A stretch of DNA of 64,000 nt from Carya illinoinensis (taxonomy: Eukaryota > Streptophyta > Magnoliopsida > Fagales > Juglandaceae): assembly GCF_018687715.1 (NCBI RefSeq), contig NC_056757.1, forward strand, positions 11,034,501 to 11,098,500, given 5' to 3'. The notes beneath the pieces are model-generated. The model made no database searches. It saw only the letters and a program-made list of their open reading frames with translations, and was not told the origin of the DNA. The position numbers and the translations under genes are program-made. Positions 11,501 to 23,358 of the stretch are shown here, in pieces (positions within the stretch are counted from its first letter, which is position 1; each line of letters starts with the position of its first letter).

Positions 11501-13043
11501 GACAAGGAAAATCTTCTTCAGCCAATGGTAACCACAATGAACTTATAGGCAGTTCCAACTTGAATCGGTTAGTATAAAAAAACCCTGATAACTTATATTG
11601 AAACTTATAACCAACCTACACGGCAGATAATAAAAGATCCTTTTAAATGTCTTAGAGTCTCAAACATTAAGGGGGAGATGAGCAGCCATACATAAATCAT
11701 GTTGGTATGAAACTCTTGCACCATTAACCAAAGAATATCTACTCTCACAAAATAATGCATCTTTTCTTAAAGGATGTGAGTCTTAGACCATGAATATACA
11801 TCACTCCGACATCAATCCTCCGAAGGTAGAATTTCTAGGATCAAAACATGACCATCCTTTTAAAGAAGAGCCTTTTGAATGTCAGTGCTGCGACTAGGAA
11901 CATGGGGATAGAGACAAAAATTCTGGGGTTGTAAGTTTTGTATGACAAAAGGGAGCCCAAAAAACTTGCTAATTATAAAAAACATCAAATTCCCACATCT
12001 ATCAGCAGAAAAGTCAAAACTTATTACTTATCAGGAAAAAAAGGGGAAAGCAACGCGCATCCGTTTTCTAAAACTGAGGCTTGTCCCGAAAATGAATTTT
12101 CACTATCTCCAAAATTGACGACATTATTGGTTGGCCACTTCATAATTATAAAAGTAGCTTTACAACTTAAGGTATTACACTGAGTTTACTTTCACTGGAC
12201 CTTTTTGTGGCTAAAGCATTTTTCATTACATATTGATATAGAAACTTCTTCACTTGTCTTTCTCTTGTTACAATAGATTAGTTAGTTCCACGCTGATAAT
12301 CTCCCAATAGTGTTTAAAGAAGAGAGCTGTTACCAAAGTCAAGACTCAATTCCCATCTAGAGAAATAAAGTGGTAAACCTCAAGATACACCACAAACTCA
12401 TCAACCATTACAGAATCGAAGCCAAGAAGTGTAATTCAGTACGAAATTCCAATTCCACTTGAGAAAATAAATAGCAATCCCAAAATAAATAAATAAAACT
12501 CGACCTGAAAATGAAATAAAAGTCGAAAAAAGAAAGCACTTACCTGGACCGGCTGACACTCGCGGAGACCCTGTCGACGCCATGCTCCTCGTCCTCGCTA
12601 TCGTTGGCTTCCCCCCCAGCCTCCACCTGATTCTCATCGTCCGTAGACGCCCTCCGCGTGTTCCTCTTGCGAAACTCCAACCAGACGAGCACGACGTGCA
12701 CGCCGCACTGCAGCGCATAGCCGCAGATCCAGAGCCGAATGGGCGTGTTGGGACTCTCGTCCAAAGTGCAAAGAAGCATGACGATGGAGACGACGACGAA
12801 GGCGGTGTTCCACATCATGTCGAGGGCTACGACGGGCTTAGAGTAACCCCAGTCGGCGCGGCGCTCCTCCAAGTGGCGGGCGGCGGTTTCACGGACCAGC
12901 ATGGAGGGGCCGCGGCGGCCGGATGCGCGGCCGAGGAGGGAGGCTAGGGTGGCGGGGCGGGCGGGGGAGGGGGGAGAGTCAGAGTCACCCTGGCGGGGAC
13001 GGAGGAGAGGGGCGTTGGATTCGGAAATGGACTGGGTCGACAT
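7452..13043 (-). CDS. Membrane-anchored RING-H2 E3 ubiquitin ligase, five exons, complete
   Basis: Coding exons on the minus strand are 13043-12544, 8797-8678, 8412-8280, 8193-8035 and 7613-7452. All junctions are GT-AG. Exon lengths 500+120+133+159+162 give 1074 bases, 357 codons plus stop, with no frame break. The N-terminus is Ser/Pro-rich. Hydrophobic segments lie at about residues 75-95 and 103-120 (exon 1), in exon 2 ([11 protein letters not shown]) and in exon 3 (a long stretch including [18 protein letters not shown]), suggesting about four membrane spans. The C-terminal exon encodes a complete C3H2C3 [15 protein letters not shown], then [11 protein letters not shown], then [12 protein letters not shown]. 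The arrangement matches the plant At1g12760/At1g63170 family of RING/U-box E3 ligases, whose products are expected to transfer ubiquitin from an E2 at a membrane. The family match is from memory. No substrate can be inferred. Confidence 0.92.
8464..8508 (+). repeat. (GA)n microsatellite
   Basis: An uninterrupted GA dinucleotide run of about 45 bases lies in the intron between exons 2 and 3 of the RING gene. Confidence 0.95.
9174..9518. mobile_element. Tourist-like MITE in intron 1 of the RING gene
   Basis: The left end GGGCATGTTTGGGTAATGAG and the complement of the right end GGGCTTGTTTGGGAAGTGAG form imperfect terminal inverted repeats. A TAA trinucleotide flanks both sides (9,171-9,173 and 9,519-9,521). 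The 345-bp length, the GGGC ends and the TAA duplication fit a PIF/Harbinger-derived (Tourist) MITE. It has no coding capacity. Confidence 0.85.
9868..11090 (-). mobile_element. Cluster of truncated LINE 3' tails
   Basis: At least four segments, starting near 9,870, 10,140, 10,570 and 10,970, each open on the plus strand with a T run and/or an AGTAAnnAA-like motif. Each then has a conserved block resembling GGCATAGCCCAAGTACAnAnGAnnTATACAAGAGA. That is the complement of an L1 3' untranslated end plus poly-A tail, and the same block closes the better-preserved LINE at 51,138. All are in the same (minus) orientation inside RING intron 1. Boundaries are approximate. Confidence 0.6.
11367..11506. 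repeat. 70-bp tandem duplication
   Basis: The 70-base unit beginning GATATTTCACATTATTCC occurs at 11,367-11,436 and again at 11,437-11,506 with one visible difference, so the duplication is recent. It lies within RING intron 1. The surrounding sequence (11,100-12,500) has no recognised coding content. Confidence 0.9.
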
Positions 13044-13647
13044 GGCTAGAGAGAGGGAAGAGGGTGCACCGTTGCGGTGGAAGTAGCAGCAGAAGAAGAA
13101 GAAGAGAGTGGGGAGGGGGGCATCAGTACTTGTTTTGTGCTATACCAATTTACCAAACCACAAAGTCGAAGTTCCAGAAGTCTTTCTTTGGTGTTGAATG
13201 GTAGATACACATACATACATATGCCTTCATTTCTTTCGTTCTTTTCTTTTATTTACTTTTCGTTTGATTTGCGGGTGGGTGGGGGCAACGGTTTTGCTTT
13301 GTTTTTGTTGTCATAGGGGTATTTTCGTCGCTACATCATAGAAGACGAACTCATCTTTGTTTTCAATTACTTTAGTTATTCTAAAGAGTAATGTTGTGTA
13401 CAATAATAAAATATATAAGTATTCTATTATCATTTTTTAAAAAAATAAAATTTATTATTAAAAAAATTAATTTTCTTTTTATATAGATCTTATATATATT
13501 TATTTTTTATAAAATTATTATGCAACACTTACATTCTTATGATTGCAAGTATTATTTTTCTATTTTAAAACCTCTCCACAAAATTTAAAAATTAAAATTA
13601 GAATTATGGTTAAATGTCATATTTACCATTCCAACTACCCCAATAAA
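13044..13647. other. 5' flank of the RING gene
   Basis: Directly upstream of the ATG on the minus strand is a GA/GC-rich leader (about 13,044-13,130) likely to be 5' untranslated sequence. Further upstream the DNA becomes AT-rich. No clear TATA box can be fixed. Open frames over the leader are antisense shadows. Confidence 0.4.
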
Positions 13648-14272
13648 GGCTAGTTTAGATAATAAAATGAAATGAGTTGTGAATAGTAATGAAGTCATTG
13701 AATTGAGATAAGATAAAATAGTTTTTGAAAATTTTATGTGTTTAAAATAAAAAATAAGATGAGATGGTGTTAATTTTTTAGAAATTTGATAAATGTGGGT
13801 TCCATCAATTTTTATATAGTATTTATAATAATTTTTTTATTTATAAATAATAATAGTAATTTATAAATTACCTCCTCAAATTTAATTTTTTATAATATAT
13901 TTCATAATAAAATTATAAGATGACAATATTTTTATTAAATTATATTAATTTTATAAAATATCAAATAAAAATAGTTTTTGCCAAGAAAATAATTAAATAT
14001 TTACAAAATATTTTTTATAAAATTATTATGCTTAAAATTATTTTCCATTTTGATGTCATTTTGCTTAATTTTCTCTTTTTTTCCTGAAAAGCTGAAATGA
14101 TATTTTCTTTTTTGTGAAAAAGGGGACAGTTTTTGTTTTAGGAAGTGAAAATAAATTCAAATCAACCTCCATATCTCAGTTTTTGTCGTTTTGTAAAAAT
14201 AAATTCAAACTCACCTCCACATTTCTGCTTACCGTTTGGATAGGAGATGATTTCTCCTTACAGAATGAGATA
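13648..14272. mobile_element. MITE-like element, copy A (right end missing)
   Basis: This shares long stretches with the element at 19,601-20,291, including the ATAATAGTAATTTATAAATTACC block, TTTTGCCAAG(A/G)AAATAATTAAA, and two AAATAAATTCAAAC repeats near the right end. The left end GGCTAGTTTAGATAA...AATGAAATGAG is a diverged form of the terminal repeat. Homology to copy B is lost after CAGAATGAGAT, so the right terminus is deleted or diverged. Non-coding. Confidence 0.7.
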
Positions 14273-14765
14273 CCTCTCCGGCATTTTTGAAAAACTGTCA
14301 CCCTTCGACTACCAGCACGTGAGCCTCACATTTCGGTAGGGTTGAATCGCCAGCGACCCTATCATTTTGACATTAGACATCTAATTATGTTATTGTTTTC
14401 TCTGAACAAGGACACAGAGGTAGTGGACGTAGAAATCTCCAACAAATATGTAAGTCAGATAAATGTTACACGTCATTTCATATCACATCTTTTATATATT
14501 AAAATATTATTTTTAATTTTTAATTTTTAATTTCATTTTATTCTTATTAAACTAATTAAGTTATTTTATTTACCATTCATACACTACATATTTATTAAAA
14601 TAAAATAAAATAAATAAATGTATAAAGTGTGAGGATGATAAAAAAAATTTTCCATGACAAAATAGTTGCTCGCAACGTCCCATTCCTTTCAACCCACTTC
14701 TTGGGCAATAACAAGGATCCAGACTATTGGTCCATTGCCCTTTTTTTTTTCTTTAATAATTATAT

Positions 14766-14971
14766 GCTTACTACCTTCTACTATTCTTTTATTATTCTAT
14801 TTTATTTATTTATTTAATAATTAAGAAAATAATTATTAATGAAGTTGTATAATTTTTTAATTTTTTTAATGATTAAAGATGTTAAAAAAATACTTAAAAG
14901 AAAATAATAGAAAAATTAAAATTTCAAATAAATTATAAAGTAGTAAAAGAATGGTAGAAGGATAATAAGTC
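14766..14971. mobile_element. Small MITE with 25-30 bp inverted ends
   Basis: The left end GCTTACTACCTTCTACTATT is mirrored by the complement of the right end, GACTTATTATCCTTCTACCATT, around an AT-rich centre. The length is about 206 bp. A target duplication was not recognised, so the superfamily is left open. Confidence 0.65.
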
Positions 14972-15333
14972 TCGTTGTTTTTTTAATTGTAACGAGTATT
15001 CGTTCGGAGCATCTCACCTCCTTCTTTTGTAGCTCTATTTTTAATCTAATGCAAGTTGCTTGTAAAAAAAAAAAAATTTATAATATTTCAGTGACTTTAC
15101 ATGTTATGTCAAATATATTTTATAACAAAGTTTTATAATAAAAATTCAAGATCTAACCTAAGATGCCATATTATCAATTTATATGAAATTGTCTTTTTAA
15201 AATTTTGTAGGCCTAGTCTTACTGATAATTTCGATATCACTTTATAAAAATATTAAATAATATACTTTGTAAAGTGTATTTAAAGAAAGAACAAAAAAAC
15301 CAAGTCTATATATATATATCAAAGACATTTCAT

Positions 15334-16070
15334 TCAGGCAAACATTACATGTTTATACGTCCACATAACTTGTGAAATAATATCTAGAAAGGAATTCCAC
15401 CAGATTGTATTATCTTTTACATTCCAAGCATGTTTTGCAAGTCTATGTGCAGATTCATTCCTCAAGCGTCCTGTATGTTGTACTCTGTAGAGCTGGACAT
15501 TCTTCACCAAATCTTTTATTTCTTGTATTAGGTTACCCAGCAATGACAAAGAATCTCCGCCAGCTTGCAATTCTTTCACCATTAACAAGGAGTACTCACT
15601 CTCCAAGATAAGCACATACAGGCGGCCCAAAGGAACACACAGTTGCAACCCTGTAAACATTGCTAAAAGTTCAGTCTCTGTAAGGTCATTGAGTTCATTT
15701 TCCTTTTTATTAACGAAAAAATCTACGCAACCTCCCAACACCCCAACATCCCACCATTTTTCAATTTTTTAATTTTTTTTAATAATTTTTTTTGAATTTA
15801 TTCTTTTTAAATTAATTTAATTATTTTATTTATTATTTATATATTAATTATTTAATAAAAAATAAAATAATAAAAATTAAAAAAAATGTGAGGTGTTGGA
15901 GTGTTGGGTGGTTGTGTAGCAAAACCCATGAAAAAGAGACCCGTCTGCATTTAGTTTCATTGCCCCTGGAGGAGGAAGCTGAACCCAGAAACACTTTCAG
16001 TTGATTCAGCTGCTTTGGTTTTCCTTGAGCTTCATTATGTACCTTTTGCAGAGATAAGACATGTTCAATC
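15334..16070 (-). pseudogene. RNase H-like domain (LINE-type, RVT_3) split by a MITE
   Basis: On the minus strand the fragment begins near 16,060. It includes PPPGAMKLNADGSLFHGF (about 15,930-15,985), the start of a plant RNase H-like fold with its first acidic residue in NADG. After the MITE at 15,723-15,919 it resumes with GCVDFF, TETELLAMFTGLQLC (second acidic position), LESEYSLL (third) and NESAHRLAKHAW. This order matches the RNase H-like domain found at the end of plant LINEs and in stand-alone relics. No reverse transcriptase lies next to it. The MITE interruption makes it non-functional as it stands. Confidence 0.75.
15723..15919. mobile_element. MITE inside the RNase H relic
   Basis: The left terminal sequence CTACGCAACCTCCCAACACC matches the complement of the right end, CTACACAACCACCCAACACT, at 17 of 20 positions. 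The centre is AT-rich and the length about 197 bp. A clear target duplication could not be assigned by eye. Confidence 0.8.
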
Positions 16071-16079
16071 ACTTGTTCA

Positions 16080-16581
16080 GGTTTTAGTTCTCTCTCTTAA
16101 TGAATTCTCTGATTTCTTCTATACAACAGCCCCCATGCAATAAGAAAGAATTTTTCCAGATCCTCTTTACTCCCATTGTTCATAACTTGTCTTGCTAAAT
16201 CCAGTATACTAATATAATTTTGATACATTATATATATTCTTCTAATCTTTTTCAATGGCGTTATGCCACAAAAAGATATACTAATCTACCCTTGACTGCC
16301 CTTGTTCATAACTCGCCTTAGTTATAAAACTATAACTCACCATGCAATGAGAAAGAACTTCTATTCTTTTGATATGGTTCTCAGATTTAAAAAATAAATA
16401 AAAATTATGATGAAATATTTAAATAATGTAAAGTATCAAAGTTAGGCACCTTGTCAAAATTTCACGGCACACTATACTAATATTAAAAGAAAAAAAGAAA
16501 GAAAGGAAGAAAGCACTGATAAAGCACTTTGAACAAATTATTTAGAAGCTTCAGTTATTAACATATCGAATATGGTGGAAG
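16080..16581. other. No feature seen
   Basis: This is AT-rich sequence without a recognisable gene or a clear repeat boundary, lying between the RNase H relic and the solo LTR. Confidence 0.5.
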
Positions 16582-16586
16582 CCTAT

Positions 16587-18591
16587 TGTGATGACCCGCT
16601 TTTGAGTGTATTTTTGTTGAAATAATTGTTTTTATTTTAATTAATATATTAGTTTAATTATTTTAATTTATTTGCGTTTTAAAATTGGTTTTTAATTTAT
16701 TTGATGTTATGTTTTATTTCTTTTAGTTGTTTTGTGGTTTTTAATCTTTTTGGCGGTTTAGTTTCGTTTCCCAGAATGAGGATTGGACCTCATTTCTTTT
16801 TACATCTTTTTCCTTTTTCTCTTTTTTCCTTTTTTCTTTTTCCCTTCTTTTCTTTTTCCTTTCTTTTTCTTTTTTTCTTTTCTTTTTCTTTTTTCTTCTT
16901 TTTCTTTTTTCCTTCCTGCTCCCGCATCGTCCCCCCCCGATCTCTCTCTCTCTCTTCTCTCTCTCCCTCACCGCCGGAAACTTCAACAGCCCAGACCGCC
17001 GCCGTCCGGCCACCGTTTGGCTCGCCGCCGGTTCCGTTCGAACCCCCTCCCTCCGGTGCACCTTCCCACCAAATATCTTCCCCTGCCGGCCGGCCGTTTG
17101 GCCGGAAAAGCCATTTGAAGTCCCACGGATTTTGCTCCGATCCGCCGCCGTCGCTCCACCACCGGCCACCATTTCTTCACCACTTCATCACCGGTCCCTT
17201 GCCGTCCTAACCCACCCATTTCCGGCCTCCAACGACCACCGGAACAGCTCCTACGAGCTTAGTTTCCGATTTACGTTTTCCAGCCATTTCCGGCGATTCC
17301 GCCGCCACCCACGGCCGTTTATCACTTCCAATAGCTTCACAACCATCCCTAGACCATTCCCTATCAATTTCGTGTCCTAATTTGTCCCCGTTCAAAAGTG
17401 GGTTTTTCAAACCCACGGCCGCAGTGAGTTTTCACTGTGACGTTGCTTTTCCGCCGCCGTTTGCAACGCCGCTTGTTTTCTAAAATTACGGTATAGCGCT
17501 GTAAGTATTTTCCAAACCCTATTTTCAGATTTAAATATATATTGCTCTTTCAATAATTTATTGCTGCTGGTTGGTTGATTCCGGACTGAGTCCGAGGAGT
17601 TCGGGGGTCGGATGGATGGAGGACGGAGTTACTTGTTTTATTGATTTATGTTGGTTGGTTATTTTATTATGCATTGATATGGCATTACATGGTGCATGCA
17701 CGTGTGTTTTTGTGTATGTGTGAAAAGCCTATGTGTTGGCGTAAGTGGTCTTACGGGTGCGTGTGTATCACGACCCCAAGCCGGGATGGGGTATTATCCC
17801 GGTGGAGCTCCTCTGGTCACTCGGGAGCGGAATAAACTGAGTGATGTCCCCTGAGTTGTCGCTAGACGACGGGAGCGGGGGCTAGGGGTTGCTTGGCTAC
17901 GAACGCGCCGGGCGTGGAACCGAGCATCGCTCTACGCACCGACTCCGTGGCCCTTCGCTGGTGAGGGCTAGAGGATGCTTGGCTACGAACGTGCGGGGCA
18001 CGGAACTGGGCATCGCTTGTTAGGTGTCACATGCGTGGTGGTACTCTGCGGTGTGGCACTGGAGCCAGGGTGTGCGGATGACCCCTAGGGGAGGTCATGG
18101 TGCATACGGATAAAAAATGTGATTTTGGCGTGTGTGGAAAACTGTGTCTTTGGGTTTTGTGCATTGGGCATGGTTCATGCATATTGTTTGAGTTCTATAT
18201 GTGTTTTTATCTGGTAGTGTTTGGGTTTTACTTACCTGCGGTACCATTTTTGGTTCCGTAGCTTTTGGTGCAGAGTTAGAGGACGAAGAGGAGGAGGCTG
18301 AGCCCGAGGATGCGGCTCCGCCGGGTTGCTGATGCCATGTTTTATATTTGTCTAAAACTGTATTTGCGTTTCTTGTAATATTTTATTTATGTATGTTTTA
18401 AACAGCTTGTATTACGTTAAGAAAAATTCTGGTACTTAGTTATGACTTTCGTTATCCGCTGCGTGTTTCTTTGTACACATATGTTGCCTTGCACACACTC
18501 GGCACCCGTCGATAGGATGGTGATCCAGGTTGTCTCCATCCGGACGTCTCGATTTTCCCGTGTACGGGCGTGGGGATTTGGGGGCGTCACA
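16587..18591 (+). mobile_element. Solo LTR, copy 1 (about 2.0 kb)
   Basis: The element starts TGTGATGACCCGC and ends GGGGCGTCACA, so its ends are the TGTGA/TCACA inverted pair typical of LTRs. It is flanked by the perfect 5-bp duplication CCTAT (16,582-16,586 and 18,592-18,596). It has no primer-binding site, polypurine tract or coding domain. It contains a long pyrimidine tract (about 16,797-16,915), a proline-rich-looking but non-coding CpG-rich segment, and two copies of a roughly 53-bp GC-rich subrepeat (about 17,879-17,931 and 17,964-18,018). The 5-bp duplication and length suggest a Gypsy-type LTR left after LTR-LTR recombination. The superfamily is inferred. Confidence 0.9.
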
Positions 18592-18596
18592 CCTAT

Positions 18597-19600
18597 GGCT
18601 TTTTCTTTGCTGCTCATGTTTCTTCTGTTCCTAACTTTCCAAGGTTTTTCAATCATTTTTTTTCCCTTTTATTGATTAGGTTAAGTTAGGTACATCTCCA
18701 CCATATTCCTCATGATCTTTCATAGCACTATCATAGCTTTCATTTATATTTTATTAACTCACTTATAAGAACCAAAAAAAAAAAAAAGCACTTCTCCAGA
18801 AACAATTGTGCCACTTTTCTCACTCTTCCATTTTACTTAAACCCAAAAATTAGTTTGCAACAATATCAACCAAAATTATAATGAGTAAAAATTCAAACAA
18901 ATTGGGATTCTTGGGACCAATTATGAATTTCAGAGACTTTTTTTTTTTTTTTTATATGGGAATGTAACATTAATGCCCGTTTGGACTGAGAGTTTATTTC
19001 AACTTATCTCATCTAATTATTACAATTTTTTTAAATTTTCATATAAAATTTAATAAACAATTCAAAAAATAATATTTCAATAATATTTTATTCAACTTTT
19101 AATTTTCATCTCATTTTAACTCACTATCCAAACCTCACTTATAGTATCATTTTTCAAATAGTATATATCTTATGGATATATTGTATAATTATGTGGAAAA
19201 ATCTTGTCCTAATTTGCAAAGACAATTAGTATTTAGACAATAAAGTAGATTTGTTGTAACTTTGAATGAACTACATAGGTTTTTAAGTCATTGCATGTCT
19301 GTGGACAATTTCTAGAAAATATTTTCCTTGGAATAATCTATAAGGCTTGTCTATATATAACGAAGTGAACTCCCATGCTAAGTCAAAGCGCAGAATTTTG
19401 GTAAAATTGATTTAGAAAACATTAAATTAAATGAGTCTTATAATATTTATTGAATATTTAAACGAAAAAAAAAAATTGATATAGGACTTGTTGTGTATAT
19501 ATAACATATATCTCTTTAACTTTGGATTATATAATCAATCAAAATCATAAAAATTACTAATCCATAGTTTGGTGTTACAGATCTTAGAAATGATTCTAGA
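18597..19600. other. AT-rich DNA with one short MITE
   Basis: At 18,975-19,138 a roughly 164-bp foldback begins GCCCGTTTGGACTGAGAG and ends CTCACTATCCAAACCTCAC, which are approximate inverted repeats of the GTTTGGATAG family. The remainder shows no gene. Confidence 0.6.
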
Positions 19601-20291
19601 GGCTTGTTTGGATAGCGAAATAAAATGAGATGAATTGAGATAATTTGTAAATAATAAAAAAATTGTTGAGTTGAGATGAGATGTGATTGTTTTTTAAAAT
19701 TTTGTGTGTTTGAATTAGGAAGTGAGATAAGATGGTTTTAACTTTTTAGAGATTTGATAGATGTGGATCCCATCAATTATTGCATAATATTCGTAATGAT
19801 TTTGTTTTATTTATAAATAATAATAGTAATTTATAAATTACCTACTCAAATTTAATTTTTTATAATATATTTCTAATAATATTATAATATGACAATATTT
19901 TTATTAGATTACATTAATTTTATAAAATATAAAAAAAATACTTTTGCCAAGGAAATAATTAAATAATTAAAAATATATTTATAAAATATTTTTTATAAAA
20001 ATATTACACTTAAAATTATTTTCCATTTTGATGATCATTTTGCCCAATTTTCTCATTTTCTGCTTGGAAAAGGTGAAATGATATATTTTTTTTCCTCGTG
20101 AAAAAGGTGATAAATTTTGTGGTAGAAAGTGAAAATAAATTCAAACCAACCTTTAGATGTCAGTTTTTGTTGTTTTATGAAAATAAATTCAAACCATCCT
20201 TTACATCTCTACTTGACCATTTGAATGAGAGATGATTTCTTCGTACAGATTGAGATGAGATGGTTTCATCTCACTTCTGTATCCAAACGAC
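19601..20291. mobile_element. MITE-like element, copy B
   Basis: The left end GGCTTGTTTGGATAGCGAAA with AAATGAGATGAATTGAG is mirrored by the right end, GAGATGAGATGG...TCTCACTTCTGTATCCAAACG. Its interior matches copy A at 13,648-14,272 across most of its length. It is about 690 bp with no coding capacity. Its ends belong to the same terminal type as the MITEs at 9,174 and 18,975. Confidence 0.75.
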
Positions 20292-22347
20292 TGCGAGATG
20301 AGAAATGAGATGATTTAGAGAGCTCACACGATATTGCGAGATGAGAAATTCTATTTTCTAAGTGAGAATTGCATGTGCAAACCTTTTTATTAAAAGGAAA
20401 AAAATATCATTTTACAATAGATATTTTAGTAATTTTAAAAAATTTTAAAGATAAAATTGTCTATTCCTATATTACAGTCCCTAGGACTGTATGTAGCATT
20501 GTTGTTGTGAGATTGTCCTTCAATTATATTACATTTCTTTTATTTTTCTCAAATTACATGTTACTCACTTTGGTATCATTTTTTGTCAATTTTTTATTTC
20601 AATATTTTTTTTTTTAACTTGAATTCAAACACTTTTTAAATTATAAAAATTATACTTTTGTGAAAAAAATTTTATTTAATCATTTGTATAGATTTTTGCA
20701 ATAAAACTAAGGTCTAAAACAACTTTGAACAAAACTTAAAGAATCTTATCCCAACAACCAACTTTTCAAACCTTTATACATACTTTTGCAATCTTAATAC
20801 AAAGTATATGTCAAAATAATTTGAGTAGTGATACACGAATTTACAATTTTATTTACAAAACTTAATTTATCAATTGTCTTTTTAAATTCAGATTTTAAAT
20901 TTTAGATTTTACAATTTTCAATATATTAATAACTCATAAGTCATTACGTATTATTATATAAATAAAAATTATAAATATAAATATCATTTTTTAAATAATT
21001 TTATTAAAAGAAAAATACAAAAAATATATATTTTTTTTAAAAGCCTTGTCAAAAGTGTTATCATAACTCTTTTTGGCGGTGCATGGCTTTATGTCGCTTG
21101 TCATGTAATCGTATCGTGTAGTTGATACAAATGCAGTTAAAGAGTGGGGTATGACTACTAGTACCGTATAAAGGAATGGCATTAACCCCATCCACGAATG
21201 TGGAGATGTCATGTGGCGGCCACGTCATTCAAGTAGTGTCGACACTTTTTTTCCCCTTTGACCATTTTTTTTCATTATTTTATGAAAAGTTATAAGACAT
21301 TTTTCTTCCCATGTTATTATTGATGTATAGTATGCCTTGTAGATAATTTCCAATAATTTTCTGTTTTAAAGATTTTTTACAATAAAAATTCTAAAAGAAA
21401 ATAGACACAAAATGTGAAGCTCATAATAATAAATATCATCTAAAAACACTGATATGGTATGCCTTTTTTTTTTTTTTTTAAATATAAATAGATCTCATGA
21501 TATGCTTTGTAGCTATTACACGTCATAAAAAGATTAAAAAATAAATTTATAAATTAACATAATTTTATATGATATATTATATATATATATATTTTATAAT
21601 AAAATAAAATTTATAATCTAACGTATTACATCAAATTATGTCTATTTATATATTTATTTTTATAAAATTTATTTATGATTAAAATATTTCTCAGTTTATA
21701 AATAACATAATTAATATAAATATATGTATTAATAGCAACTAATACAGTACAGCTACGCCTGTCAATTTGCATTAAAGATTTTTTTTAATATATATATAAT
21801 GAAACTGAACTAGAATTCAAGATGGATGAATGATAAACAAAGACGAACAAGTACACAACGTGTGGAGTTTGGGAATTAATTACCAGCGGCCAACAATCTA
21901 GTTCACGTGTTGAATCAACTTGAATGTATGCCTGCCGAACATATCGGCCTTTCTTTATGACTCTTTATTCAATGTGATCAGGTTTGGGATCCCAACCCCC
22001 ACTATCTTTTTGGAAAATCATTAACTAATTAATTTAATTATATTCCCCTTACTGTATTCACTCCAATATGTATTTCTTACTATTACCATCAATTGAATTT
22101 GATGGGCTAATTTTTTTTAATATATATATATAAACACACCACAATAAATAATTAAAAAAACTATTATTTTTTTAATACTACTTATACTAAATTTATAGTC
22201 TTTTTTATTTAAAAATAAGAATTTTATGTGTAATCAATTTTACTTACTTTTTGTGCGATCCATTACTTTGATTGGATGTATCATATTTTTTTAATATAAA
22301 ATAATTATTTTAGTCAAACACACCAGTCCAAATATTTAAGTTTTACG
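20292..22347. other. AT-rich intergenic DNA
   Basis: No gene is recognised. A more mixed-composition island at about 21,040-21,240 contains a 73-codon open frame on the minus strand with no recognisable domain. TA microsatellite-like runs occur near 21,570-21,595 and 22,118-22,133. Confidence 0.5.
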
Positions 22348-23358
22348 ATAAATGTGATGACCCGCTTTTACGTGTATTTTCACTGAACTGTTGTTTTTAT
22401 TTTAATTAATATATTAGTTTATTTATTTTAAATTAATGTATTTTAAATTGGTTTTAATTTATTTGATGTTGTATTTAATTTATTTTAGTCGTTTTACAGT
22501 TTTTAATATCGTTTTCGGCGGATCGGTTTTTGGTCTCCAGAGTGAGAATTGGACCTCATTTCTTTTCTTTTCTCTTTTTCTTTTTCCCTTTTCTTTTTCC
22601 TTCTTTTTCTTTCTTTTTCTTTCTTTTCTTCTTCTTTCTTCTCCTTTCTCTCCCGCGTAAGCCGAATAGCTTGTTTTTCTCCTTCCCGTCGCCGCCCCTT
22701 TGACCGCCCAGTTCTCCGCCGTCCGGCCACCGTTTGGTGCACCGTCACCACCATTCTCTTCCCCTTCCACCAGAGATCATTCCCACCAATTTTCAGAGCA
22801 ATCGGACCAGCCGTTAGCTTTCGAGAGCCGCCGGAAGTCGCTGCACCTGCTCTATTTTTACCCCTGTTGCCTGTTGCTTTCGCAGCCCAGAACCGCCGCT
22901 CGCCGGCGGCGTGGCTTACACCACCCACCCAGTTTTCTTCTCCTCTCACCGGTGAACATCCCCACCAAGTTTCACCTCCATTTAAGCCACTGTTAGCCAC
23001 CACGAGCTCCTCTAAGCCATACGGTTTTTCACCGATTCTGGTGCCGTCGCACCACCTCCGGCCACCATCTTTTCACAGCTTCTTCCCCTACCTCTTGCCA
23101 ACCTAAACCACTCATTTCCGGCCTCGATCCGTTGCCGGAGCAGCTCCCACGAGCTCAACTCCGTTCAGCCCCTTTTTGACCTTCGACCGCCATTTCCACC
23201 ACCACCCACGGCCAAAACTCGTTTCCTTTAGTTTCATAAATATCTCAAGACCATTCCCTATCAATTTCGTACCTTGGTTTGTCCCCGTTCGAAAATGGGT
23301 AATTTATTACCCACGGCGACAGTGTAAATTACACTGTTACGTTGCTTTTCTTCCGCCG

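Noticed and set aside
12582..13316. Plus-strand ORFs over the start of the RING gene
   Set aside because: They are antisense shadows of exon 1 and its GC-rich leader; the minus-strand model is supported by splice phase and family motifs.
14440..14650. Possible relative of the MULE-like MITE at 54,457
   Set aside because: The ATACACTACAT and GTGTGAGGATGATAA words are similar, but terminal repeats and a 9-bp duplication could not be matched.
16701..17416. Several long open frames on both strands rich in Phe/Ser/Pro or Lys/Glu/Arg
   Set aside because: They arise from a pyrimidine tract and GC-rich sequence inside a solo LTR, overlap in several frames, and the matching frames at 22,436-23,376 are not conserved as protein.
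21000..21240. 73-codon minus-strand ORF in a mixed-composition island
   Set aside because: No recognisable motif, and coding bias cannot be judged at this length.
18592..22352. Internal region of a retrotransposon bounded by the two large LTR copies
   Set aside because: Each LTR copy has its own target duplication, and the interval has no gag, pol, primer-binding site or polypurine tract.
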